From Armatimonadota bacterium (GTDB lineage: Bacteria; Armatimonadota; Armatimonadia; Armatimonadales; Armatimonadaceae), in contig JAPLCP010000071.1 of NCBI GenBank assembly GCA_026392155.1, forward strand, positions 1-45,805: a DNA stretch of 45,805 nucleotides. The letters are read 5' to 3'. Position 1 is the stretch's first letter. Each line of letters begins with the position of its first letter. The translations under genes were made by a program, and so were the position numbers. The notes beneath the pieces were generated by a model. The model made no database searches, was not told the DNA's origin, and saw only the letters and a program-made list of their open reading frames with translations. Shown in pieces: positions 8,819 through 15,454 of this stretch.

Positions 8819-9437
8819 GGGTGCGCTGCTGTTTGGCGGCGCGCTTGTCCAGAAATGCCATGACATCCGAGAGCTTGAAGCGGCGCTGCTGCCCCAGGGT
8901 GCGGTGGTGGACTAAGTGCCCCCGGTTGGCGTAGCGCCGCACCGTGGCGGGACAGACATCAAGCAGCTTGCCGGTCTCTTCGAGCGTCAAGATAGGGTCA
9001 AGGAGGCGAATGATGAGCTGCTCACGGGTCTCTTCAAACGTCCGCGACGGTGGAATTGCCTCAGGGGCCATGGACGAGAGGATCTGCACATGGCGCGGAA
9101 GTCCTTCCCAGAGCGCAGCCCCCTCCGCATCGGTACTAGGGTTCTGCGGCGGCAGTGGCGGGATGAGGAGCGACTCCGTGACCTGTTTAGGGTTGGGAAT
9201 CTTAAAGGCAGAGCGCACCATCACGCGCGGCACAACAGGCACGAGCTCCAGCTCAAGAGTCGCTTGACCAAGCTCCGCGTCCTCAGGCCCACGGACGAGT
9301 GTGATCCCTCCCTTGATCTCGTAATCTGCGCTGATCATCTCCGCTGAGCCCGGTTCGGGGACAGGGAGCCGCTCGGCGGGAGTTAGATCCTGCTTGGGAC
9401 GGTTAACAAACTGTTCGTACTTCTTGAGACCCGACAT
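8811..9437 (-). CDS. Helix-turn-helix DNA-binding protein (MerR/BldC-like)
   Basis: The last 60 of 208 residues hold a winged helix-turn-helix of the excisionase/BldC/MerR type: LTLEETGKLLDVCPATVRRY is followed by a wing region and then FKLSDVMAFLDKR. The first 140 residues are proline-rich with no recognised domain. A DNA-binding regulatory role is inferred from the C-terminus. Its promoter box overlaps the stop codon of queA, so the gene can be transcribed separately while still being in line with queA and ndk. The next gene overlaps its stop by eight bases. Confidence 0.75.
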   Translation of the reverse strand: MSGLKKYEQFVNRPKQDLTPAERLPVPEPGSAEMISADYEIKGGITLVRGPEDAELGQATLELELVPVVPRVMVRSAFKIPNPKQVTESLLIPPLPPQNPSTDAEGAALWEGLPRHVQILSSMAPEAIPPSRTFEETREQLIIRLLDPILTLEETGKLLDVCPATVRRYANRGHLVHHRTLGQQRRFKLSDVMAFLDKRAAKQQRTRV

Positions 9438-9454
9438 ATGTAAACGGCATTATA
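9437..9454 (-). promoter_or_regulatory. Promoter of the HTH gene overlapping the queA stop
   Basis: On the minus strand TATAAT (9454-9449) lies 11 bases before the ATG at 9437, giving a very short leader of about four bases. The TAA stop of queA (9452-9450) is part of the same TATAAT. Confidence 0.6.
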
Positions 9455-10490
9455 CCGTAAGCATGGCATCACCGAAGCTTAAAAATCGATAGCTTTTTTC
9501 GAGAGCTTCTTCATACGCACTTCGCATACTGTCATAGCCCATAAACGCCGCGACTAATAAAAGCAGGGTCGAGCGCGGCTGGTGAAAGTTGGTGATGAGC
9601 CCGTCTATGGCGCGGAAGGTATAGCCCGGTGTGATAAAGATCCCCGTCTCGCCCTCAATCGCAACCACACGCTGCCCACTCTGCTGTGCCTGCGCAACCT
9701 GACCCGCTGACTCTAGCGCTCGGAGCGCCGTGGTGCCAACCGCGATCACACGCCCCGTACAAGCATTGACCGCCGCCGCTGTCTCGTCGGAGATCGCGTA
9801 GGTCTCGGTATGCATGACATGCTCGGCGATGTTCTCGGTCTTGATGGGGCGAAACGTCCCGATTCCCACATCGAGCCGTAGCCGCGCCATACCAACCCCG
9901 TGCTCTTGGAGCTTTGCCAGCAGCTCGGGCGTGAAGTGCAGCCCCGCCGTGGGAGCCGCCGCAGAGCCCGGCGTTTTTGCGTAGACGGTCTGGTAGCGCT
10001 CTTTGTTTTCCAGCGGTGCCGTGATATAGGGTGGCAGCGGGGTTTTCCCGATCGCGTCGAGCTTCTCTAAGATATCCTCGCCGTGAAAGCGTAGCAGTCG
10101 CCCCCCATTGTCGAGCGTCGCCAGCGCCTCGGCCTCGAGCTCTACTTCGGGAAAGCGGACGCGTTGCCCTGGAAGCAGCTTCTTGCCAGGCCGTACCAGA
10201 GCGTCAAAAACCCCCTCGCCATGCTCAATCGCAGGACGCAGGAGAAAGACTTCGATCTGTCCGCCCGTGCCAGGTCGCTCGCCAAAGAGCCGCAGCGCGG
10301 AGACGCGGGTCTCGTTGAGCACGAGGAGATCGCCAGGATTTAGAAGCTCGGGAAGCTCCCGAAAGATCCGGTGCGAGCGTGCGCCACTTGCTCGATCCAC
10401 GCAAAGAAGCCGCGAGGAATCTCGCGGCTCCAGTGGGGTCTGCGCAATGCGCTCATCGGGCAGGTTGTAGTCAAAATCCGAGAGCTGCAC
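9450..10490 (-). CDS. queA: S-adenosylmethionine:tRNA ribosyltransferase-isomerase
   Basis: QueA transfers and isomerises the ribose of S-adenosylmethionine onto preQ1 in tRNA, giving epoxyqueuosine. Family signatures are present along the length: SDFDYNLPDERIAQTPLEPR at the N-terminus, PGDLLVLNETRVSALRLFG, a GTTALRALES block, ITNFHQPRSTLLLLVAAFMG, and the C-terminal YRFLSFGDAML. The GTG at 10490 gives 346 residues, the usual family length, and lies four bases after the ndk stop; an upstream ATG at 10556 would add a 22-residue extension inside ndk. Transcription is probably shared with ndk. Confidence 0.95.
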   Translation of the reverse strand: MQLSDFDYNLPDERIAQTPLEPRDSSRLLCVDRASGARSHRIFRELPELLNPGDLLVLNETRVSALRLFGERPGTGGQIEVFLLRPAIEHGEGVFDALVRPGKKLLPGQRVRFPEVELEAEALATLDNGGRLLRFHGEDILEKLDAIGKTPLPPYITAPLENKERYQTVYAKTPGSAAAPTAGLHFTPELLAKLQEHGVGMARLRLDVGIGTFRPIKTENIAEHVMHTETYAISDETAAAVNACTGRVIAVGTTALRALESAGQVAQAQQSGQRVVAIEGETGIFITPGYTFRAIDGLITNFHQPRSTLLLLVAAFMGYDSMRSAYEEALEKSYRFLSFGDAMLTV

Positions 10491-10494
10491 GGAG

Positions 10495-10908
10495 CTAGAG
10501 AAGCTCCTCGGGCTTGAACCAGAGAGCGATCTCATCGGCAGCGGTCTCGGGGGCATCGGAGCCGTGGATTAAGTTCAGCATCATGTCCGACGTGTAGTCG
10601 CCACGGATCGTGCCCGATGTGGCATTGACGGGCTTGGTAGCGCCGATCATGTTGCGGCAGATCTGAATCGCATCGGAGCCTTCCCAGACCATCGCGACCA
10701 CGGGGCCACTGGTGACAAAGTCTACCAGCTCACCAAAAAAAGGACGCTCGGCATGAACGGCGTAGTGGGCCTCGGCGGTGGCGCGGCTGGGGACGAGCTG
10801 CTTGAGCCCGACAAGCTTCAGTCCACGGTTCTCAAAGCGGCCAATGATCTCTCCCACCAGACGGCGCTGGACACCGTCGGGCTTGACCATGATGTAGGTT
10901 CGTTCCAT
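10495..10908 (-). CDS. ndk: Nucleoside diphosphate kinase
   Basis: Ndk moves the terminal phosphate between nucleoside triphosphates and diphosphates through a phospho-histidine. The 137-residue length is typical. Signatures are MVKPDGVQR at the N-terminus and [10 protein letters not shown], which contains the catalytic His115. The gene heads an apparent two-gene unit with queA. The upstream minus-strand sequence GGATATAGATAAATACG before the ATG is A/T-rich and probably holds the -10 element. Confidence 0.96.
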   Translation of the reverse strand: MERTYIMVKPDGVQRRLVGEIIGRFENRGLKLVGLKQLVPSRATAEAHYAVHAERPFFGELVDFVTSGPVVAMVWEGSDAIQICRNMIGATKPVNATSGTIRGDYTSDMMLNLIHGSDAPETAADEIALWFKPEELL

Positions 10909-11001
10909 CGTATTTATCTATATCCTGACACAGAGTTAGGGCGCACTGCACGCAGTGCGCCCACCAAGGAGCTATTCTACCATCTTCCACTCCGATTGGA
11001 A

Positions 11002-11139
11002 GTCCCCTCGATCAGAACGAGGGGACTAAAGAGCTAAAGCTACGAAGGCCGTTCCGGCCATACAGAATATTTGGGTTTATGGGCGGCACGCCCTTTGTAG
11101 CCGTAGGCTCTCTAGTCCCGCCGCTCTAACCGGCGGGAC
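11002..11139. repeat. Three-part palindromic element, copy A
   Basis: The first stem is GTCCCCTCG (11002-11010) with CGAGGGGAC (11018-11026). The second is a 23-bp inverted pair (11040-11062 and 11078-11100) beginning CTACGAAGG and ending CCTTTGTAG, and each arm can also fold alone (GGCCG-TTC-CGGCC and GGGCG-GCA-CGCCC). The third is GTCCCGCCG (11115-11123) with CGGCGGGAC (11131-11139). The element lies directly after the stop of the caspase-like gene. Copy B is at 13588-13738. Confidence 0.8.
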
Positions 11140-11140
11140 G

Positions 11141-12610
11141 TTACCGCAACGGGTTCTGAGATTCCAGCTTGCGGAGCGCCTCTAGCTGCTTGAGGCGCGC
11201 TTTATCGCCGGACTTGCGCAGGCGCTGCTCCAGAACCACGGACTTGGCGATTCGTATAAACCGAAACCAGCGGGCATCTTCGATGTCTTTGGCATAGCTG
11301 CTCTTGCTGGCTCCCTCGATCTGCTGGCGGACTTGGGCAAGCTCCGCAAGCTGGGTGGGACGCTCTTCGAGATAGGCCATTGCCTGCACCACGGCCTCTT
11401 TCCACTCATCGGTGGTGGCGCGGCGGTTTCCGAGTGCAGGGAAGCGCTGGTTGAGGTCTTGCCGGGCCGTATTATAGCTCTTCTGGGCCTCAGGCGTGAG
11501 CCGAATTCCGGTAGAGCTACTGGGGCGCAGGTCCCGTGCCACGAGCTTGCGGAACTGGTCGTAGGCGACTTTGACCCGATCCTCGCCCTGCGCGGTTGTG
11601 CCAAGTTTTTCACTCAGCCCTTCGAGCGCGGCCCGCTGCGACGGTGACGCGGCGTTTTTCAGGTCGTTCCAGGACGTTCCCGTAATCTCTTCATCGCTCT
11701 CAATCGGCACAAAGCGGCGCAGAAAGACATCGCTGGTGGCCACGGGGACATCAATAGACTCCTCGTTGATCTGGGTCCAGGCGAAGGCTTCGTCCATGCC
11801 CACTTTGCCGTCTTTGTTGTAGTCCGGCTGGACGGACTTACGGCCCAGGCGGTCTTTTCCCGTGAGCGCGGCAAAGAAGTAGCTGGTGAAGTCATGGTAC
11901 TCTTCCTCCTCGACCTCTGGGGTGCAGCCCGCCGCCTCACGCTCTTTGACGGTGGCGAAGAAGCCGCAAAAGGGCCGATCTACCAGCTCACCGTCGGGCT
12001 GGCCACCGGTAAAGAGCAGGTTCCCAAAGGCTCCCGAGAAGCACTGCACCATCACGACGGTCACGGGGCGCTTCTTGGGAAGCTTGGTGAGATGCTCAGA
12101 GAGGGCGGTTGTCGTCAGAGCCCCATTGCCCCAGAGATCGTAGCGGTTGTTGTCGTAGGGGTTCTTGCCCTGCGCCGCCTGCCGCCCCGGTGAGCCATGA
12201 CCGGTGAAGTAGAGCAAGAGCGGGGTCTTGTCGCCTTCGGTGGCAAGCTTGTCAAAGACTCCAGTGATCGTGTCCGCGTTGGTGGAGCCATCGCGACGGG
12301 GCACATCGCTGGTTCGGTACTGTAAAAACGGTGCGCCTTTCGCGGGACGCGGCCCATCGCCAAACAACGTCCGGATGCCTTTCTGCGCCTCGGTCTTGGT
12401 CGCAAGAAACTGCACGGTCGGGGTATCGGTCAGGCCATCGGCGAAGAGTACCGTGGAGCTGACCTGAATGGGAAGTAGCCCATAGACATAGCGCACATTG
12501 CTCTCAATGGCGACCTGGTTGTACTCCGGCGACGGCCCACCACCAAAGATCACACAGCGTAGCGGTGCGGGGGCGAGCAGAAGAGGGGCGAGGAAGATCG
12601 GTGCAATCAT
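11141..12610 (-). CDS. Caspase-like (clan CD) peptidase with EF-hand motif
   Basis: This 489-residue protein starts with a hydrophobic leader (IAPIFLAPLLLAPAP) that suggests export. A His-Cys dyad of the caspase/legumain fold is visible: LLLYFTGHGSPG with His138 and VTVVMVQCFSGA with Cys190, each after a hydrophobic strand. A calcium-binding EF-hand loop follows at 263-274 (DYNKDGKVGMDE). The C-terminal 150 residues are charged and helical, perhaps a coiled coil. Cleavage of a secreted or surface substrate, possibly calcium-controlled, is inferred. The closest named group could be C13/C14-type bacterial peptidases; the exact family is uncertain. A TAAAAT box five bases before the ATG suggests a leaderless mRNA. 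Confidence 0.75.
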   Translation of the reverse strand: MIAPIFLAPLLLAPAPLRCVIFGGGPSPEYNQVAIESNVRYVYGLLPIQVSSTVLFADGLTDTPTVQFLATKTEAQKGIRTLFGDGPRPAKGAPFLQYRTSDVPRRDGSTNADTITGVFDKLATEGDKTPLLLYFTGHGSPGRQAAQGKNPYDNNRYDLWGNGALTTTALSEHLTKLPKKRPVTVVMVQCFSGAFGNLLFTGGQPDGELVDRPFCGFFATVKEREAAGCTPEVEEEEYHDFTSYFFAALTGKDRLGRKSVQPDYNKDGKVGMDEAFAWTQINEESIDVPVATSDVFLRRFVPIESDEEITGTSWNDLKNAASPSQRAALEGLSEKLGTTAQGEDRVKVAYDQFRKLVARDLRPSSSTGIRLTPEAQKSYNTARQDLNQRFPALGNRRATTDEWKEAVVQAMAYLEERPTQLAELAQVRQQIEGASKSSYAKDIEDARWFRFIRIAKSVVLEQRLRKSGDKARLKQLEALRKLESQNPLR

Positions 12611-12621
12611 TGCCTATTTTA
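12608..12621 (-). promoter_or_regulatory. Leaderless-type promoter of the caspase-like gene
   Basis: On the minus strand, TAAAAT (12621-12616), preceded by GG, is followed by five bases and the ATG at 12610. Confidence 0.55.
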
Positions 12622-12628
12622 CCGCGTT

Positions 12629-13564
12629 TTAGAGAGACGGTATCCGCCCACCGGGCAGTACAAATTTAATGCCTAGCGTTCGTAGATACGTTTGCAACCC
12701 CGCGTCCTGCATGGGAAGAAGATGCGCCTCGCGGCCCGACTCGTTGAAGTGAGCGTGCCAGTAGCCGGGCGGGGTGATAAACGAGGCGAACGGCTTCCAG
12801 TCCACGCGTACGGGGTCGAGGATCTCACCTTTCTCGTTGATCTTGGTGCCGACTAGGGTGTAGCAGCCAGGGTCGCAGTCCAAGATCAGGTCCAGCGCGA
12901 TCGACTCGTGGCGGTGCGGGAGCTGGATGGCATTGACGGGAAGCACGCCCAGCATCGCCCAGAGGGTGTGGGTAATGGTGAGGGTCTGATCCATGGCTTT
13001 ATTGGCGAGCAAGACACTGATGCGGCTTCTATTGATCGCATCCCCCTCGCTCTTGGCCTGCGCCAGCGCGGCGAGCGAGTCCTCGGCGGTGAAGAGAGTC
13101 GGGGCAAAGCGCGGGGTGTCGGCGGTCGCGCCCAGATAGCGCAGCAGGGGCTCGTCGTGGACAAGATAGAGCGCGGCGTCTTGCTCGGCGCTGTGGTGGG
13201 TCTCTTTGCCTGTCGGTAGCACCACAAAGTCGCCGGTCTTCCAGGGGATTTCCAGGCCGTCAAAGCGCGTACTGCCCTTGCCGCGCATGACGTAGTAGAG
13301 CTGGGAGGTCGCGTTGAAGCGGAGCGTAAGGCTCTCGCCGGGCAGGATATGCACAAAGTTAGCACACAGCGCCGGGCTGGTCGCGGGGCCGTCGCACCGC
13401 AGCGCCGCGCTCACATCGAGGGGAATGAGCTGTGTCGGGCCGCTCTCGTGGAGGCTACTGGGAAAGTCGGCGTAGGGAATCTGGGAGATCGTCCCCGACC
13501 CAATCGGATCGGCGGCCTTGGTGTACTCGAAGTAGAGACCGTTCTCGGTCAGGCAGGTTGGCAT
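12629..13564 (-). CDS. Bicupin protein, gentisate dioxygenase-like
   Basis: Two cupin folds are visible in 311 residues. The first has QLYYVMRGKGSTRFDG and WKTGDFVVLP, with HH near the metal site. The second has QLPHRHESIALDLIL, and later ITPPGYWHAHFNESG, which supplies further His ligands. Two-domain cupins of this length include gentisate 1,2-dioxygenase and related ring-cleaving enzymes, but the substrate cannot be read from sequence. The gene ends 18 bases upstream of the caspase-like gene and has its own promoter box. Palindromic element B begins 24 bases upstream of its start. Confidence 0.75.
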   Translation of the reverse strand: MPTCLTENGLYFEYTKAADPIGSGTISQIPYADFPSSLHESGPTQLIPLDVSAALRCDGPATSPALCANFVHILPGESLTLRFNATSQLYYVMRGKGSTRFDGLEIPWKTGDFVVLPTGKETHHSAEQDAALYLVHDEPLLRYLGATADTPRFAPTLFTAEDSLAALAQAKSEGDAINRSRISVLLANKAMDQTLTITHTLWAMLGVLPVNAIQLPHRHESIALDLILDCDPGCYTLVGTKINEKGEILDPVRVDWKPFASFITPPGYWHAHFNESGREAHLLPMQDAGLQTYLRTLGIKFVLPGGRIPSL

Positions 13565-13579
13565 GGTAGGGCTATTTTA
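13562..13579 (-). promoter_or_regulatory. Promoter of the bicupin gene
   Basis: On the minus strand, TAAAAT (13579-13574), preceded by GG, lies nine bases before the ATG at 13564, giving a leader of about two bases. Confidence 0.55.
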
Positions 13580-13587
13580 CCTGTTGC

Positions 13588-13738
13588 GTCCCCCCGGTTG
13601 GAGCGGGGGGACTGGAGAGCGCCGCGCTACGAAGGACGTGCCGTCCATAAAATTCCGAGTTCGGTATGGCCGGAACGGCCTTTGTAGCCGAAGGCTCGTT
13701 AGTACCGCCCCTCTAACGGGCGGTAGCTCCAGTCCCCC
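13588..13738. repeat. Three-part palindromic element, copy B
   Basis: The first stem is GTCCCCCCG (13588-13596) with CGGGGGGAC (13604-13612). The 23-bp inverted pair is 13627-13649 and 13665-13687, again CTACGAAGG to CCTTTGTAG, with arms that fold alone (GGACG-TGC-CGTCC and GGCCG-GAA-CGGCC). The third stem is ACCGCCC (13704-13710) with GGGCGGT (13718-13724). An outer stem, GGGGGACTGGAG near 13606 with CTCCAGTCCCCC (13727-13738), encloses the inner parts. The right end runs into the coding region that stops at 13699. Confidence 0.8.
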
Positions 13739-13971
13739 ACTGCACCTTCCAGCCAGCCTCGACGAAAAACTGTTGAAGCGCCTAACGACTCTACCCAAGC
13801 ATCGAATGCATGATGCTCATTGGGGCCGTTCGACCCCTCCCACCACTGAAAAATGTAGTAGCCACCCGTTTCATCGGGGTCGTCATGAACCAGAATCGTC
13901 ATCTCAGGGATGCCCTCAACCTCAAGTGAATTGAGAACAATACCCTCGACCTCAAAAGGAATGTCAATCAT
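13699..13971 (-). CDS. Small acidic protein of unknown function
   Basis: The frame encodes 90 residues, rich in Asp, Glu and Trp (YYIFQWWEGSNGP in the middle), with no signal peptide or membrane segment. A strong ribosome site (GGAGG about nine bases before the ATG) supports real translation. It follows the DUF512-type gene by 26 bases on the same strand. The last 13 codons and the stop come from palindromic element B, so the original C-terminus may have been replaced. I do not recognise a family; small acidic proteins of this kind include immunity proteins, but nothing else here supports that. Confidence 0.65.
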   Translation of the reverse strand: MIDIPFEVEGIVLNSLEVEGIPEMTILVHDDPDETGGYYIFQWWEGSNGPNEHHAFDAWVESLGASTVFRRGWLEGAVGDWSYRPLEGRY

Positions 13972-13997
13972 CGAGATTCAACCTCCTGCAAAACGGG

Positions 13998-15389
13998 CTA
14001 CCGATCTAGCAGAAACGCCGCCGCGGCGGCGGGGGTGCGGTCTATGGCGACCACGGGGCGTCCGAGTTCTTCGTTCACTTGGGTCAGGGTCATCTCGTCC
14101 AAAAAGACCTCGGTGCCGTCGCGGAGCATGACATTGGGGATGAGGATTTCGTCGCCCAAATCGGGGAAGGCTTTGAGCGCATCTACTAAGTCCCGCCCGA
14201 CAATCAGGCCGGCAATATTGATATTTCCCTCGAAAAATTTATTGTGGATCGCGCAGACATTGATCTCTAGGCCCTCGACTTTATTGAAGATCTCGGCGAG
14301 CTGCGTTAAAAGCGGCCCGGCGATCTCGCCGGTGGCGAATGTCACTTTGCGCGGGCGTGGGGCGCGCTTGGGCAGATCGCGCTTGAGTTTTTCACATTCG
14401 TCTAAAAAGAGGCGCACGAGGCCGATACCGTCTTCGAGCTGCGGGAAGCCCTCGTACTGGGAGCGCGATGGAATCGGGAGGCCGCCGCCGAGATAAAACT
14501 CGTCGGAGAGGTAGACAAAGCGCGTGCCCAGCTCTTTAAAGTACCAGGTGCGGAGCGGCTCCAGCTCGTGCACCCACCAGGCTTTCTGCTCGCCGTTCCA
14601 GGTCTCAACCGGCGCGAGGCGCTCTCGAAACTGCGTGATGCCAATTGGGACAACCGCCACAGAGATAATCCCACCGAACGCGCCGCGCTTCTTCGGGTGG
14701 AGATTGGCGAGATCGGTGATCGTCTGGAAGAACACGTCGCCGTCGTTGTAGTGCGGCACCAGCACCACTTGCGCGTGGATCTGAATCCGGGCCTCGACCA
14801 GCCGCTCCAAGATCGGCAGGATCGGCTCGGGGCCACGGCGACCCAGAATCTTACCACGCGCCTCCGGGTCGGTGGCGTGAACCGAGACATAGAGCGGCGA
14901 GAGGCGCTGCTCACAGATGCGGTCTAGCTCGCCGGGCTTGAGGTTGGTCAGCGTGACGTAGTTGCTGTGCAGAAACGAGAGCCGGAAGTCGTCGTCTTTC
15001 ACGTAGAGGCTGGGGCGCAGGCCCTTGGGCTGCTGGTAGAGAAAGCAAAAGACGCACTTGTTCTTGCAGATGTGCATCCGGTCGAAAAGATCCTCGGAGA
15101 ACGTGATTCCGAGAGGCTGGTCGAAGCCTTTCTCGATGAAAACATTCAGCAGGTCGTCGCCGCGCTTGATCGCCAGAGTCACTTCCTCAGCAGCGGAGTA
15201 GAAGCGCCAGTCCACGACATCGGTGAGTGGGTGGCCATTGACCGAGAGCACCACATCCCCGACTTGCAGCCCTGCCTCTTCGGCGATACTGCCCGCATCA
15301 AGCGCCTCGATTGCATTGCGAGGCAGTGGCGAGCGGCGCTCAAGATGCTCAAGACGCTCATGGGTCGCGACGGGAAGGGTTAGGGCCAT
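13998..15389 (-). CDS. DUF512/PDZ iron-sulfur protein, radical-SAM-like
   Basis: The 463-residue protein opens with a PDZ-like domain (about 25-85: SIAEEAGLQVGDVVLSVNGH), followed by a cysteine cluster CKNKCVFCF (CX3CX2C) that in this family ligates a 4Fe-4S cluster. The C-terminal half is the DUF512 domain, with motifs such as VPIGITQFRERL, FATGEIAGPLL and GLIVGRDL. Members are widespread in anaerobic and deep-branching bacteria and their substrate is unknown. The length matches the family. The start is eight bases after a TACAAT box. The gene is divergent from the R3H ATPase gene at 15452. Confidence 0.88.
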   Translation of the reverse strand: MALTLPVATHERLEHLERRSPLPRNAIEALDAGSIAEEAGLQVGDVVLSVNGHPLTDVVDWRFYSAAEEVTLAIKRGDDLLNVFIEKGFDQPLGITFSEDLFDRMHICKNKCVFCFLYQQPKGLRPSLYVKDDDFRLSFLHSNYVTLTNLKPGELDRICEQRLSPLYVSVHATDPEARGKILGRRGPEPILPILERLVEARIQIHAQVVLVPHYNDGDVFFQTITDLANLHPKKRGAFGGIISVAVVPIGITQFRERLAPVETWNGEQKAWWVHELEPLRTWYFKELGTRFVYLSDEFYLGGGLPIPSRSQYEGFPQLEDGIGLVRLFLDECEKLKRDLPKRAPRPRKVTFATGEIAGPLLTQLAEIFNKVEGLEINVCAIHNKFFEGNINIAGLIVGRDLVDALKAFPDLGDEILIPNVMLRDGTEVFLDEMTLTQVNEELGRPVVAIDRTPAAAAAFLLDR

Positions 15390-15403
15390 AGGGATTCATT
15401 GTA
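15387..15403 (-). promoter_or_regulatory. Leaderless promoter of the DUF512 gene
   Basis: TACAAT on the minus strand (15403-15398) is eight bases before the ATG at 15389. It lies about 40 bp from the divergent TATAAT of the ATPase gene. Confidence 0.6.
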
Positions 15404-15442
15404 TCGTGCAACAAAGTTTAACAAACAGGGGGTGGGCGGCGG

Positions 15443-15454
15443 TATAATGTTGTG
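15443..15454 (+). promoter_or_regulatory. TATAAT three bases before a GTG start
   Basis: TATAAT at 15443-15448 is followed by GTT and then GTG at 15452. The gap is shorter than usual for a leaderless start, so either transcription begins inside the first codons or the box is spaced unusually. Confidence 0.5.
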
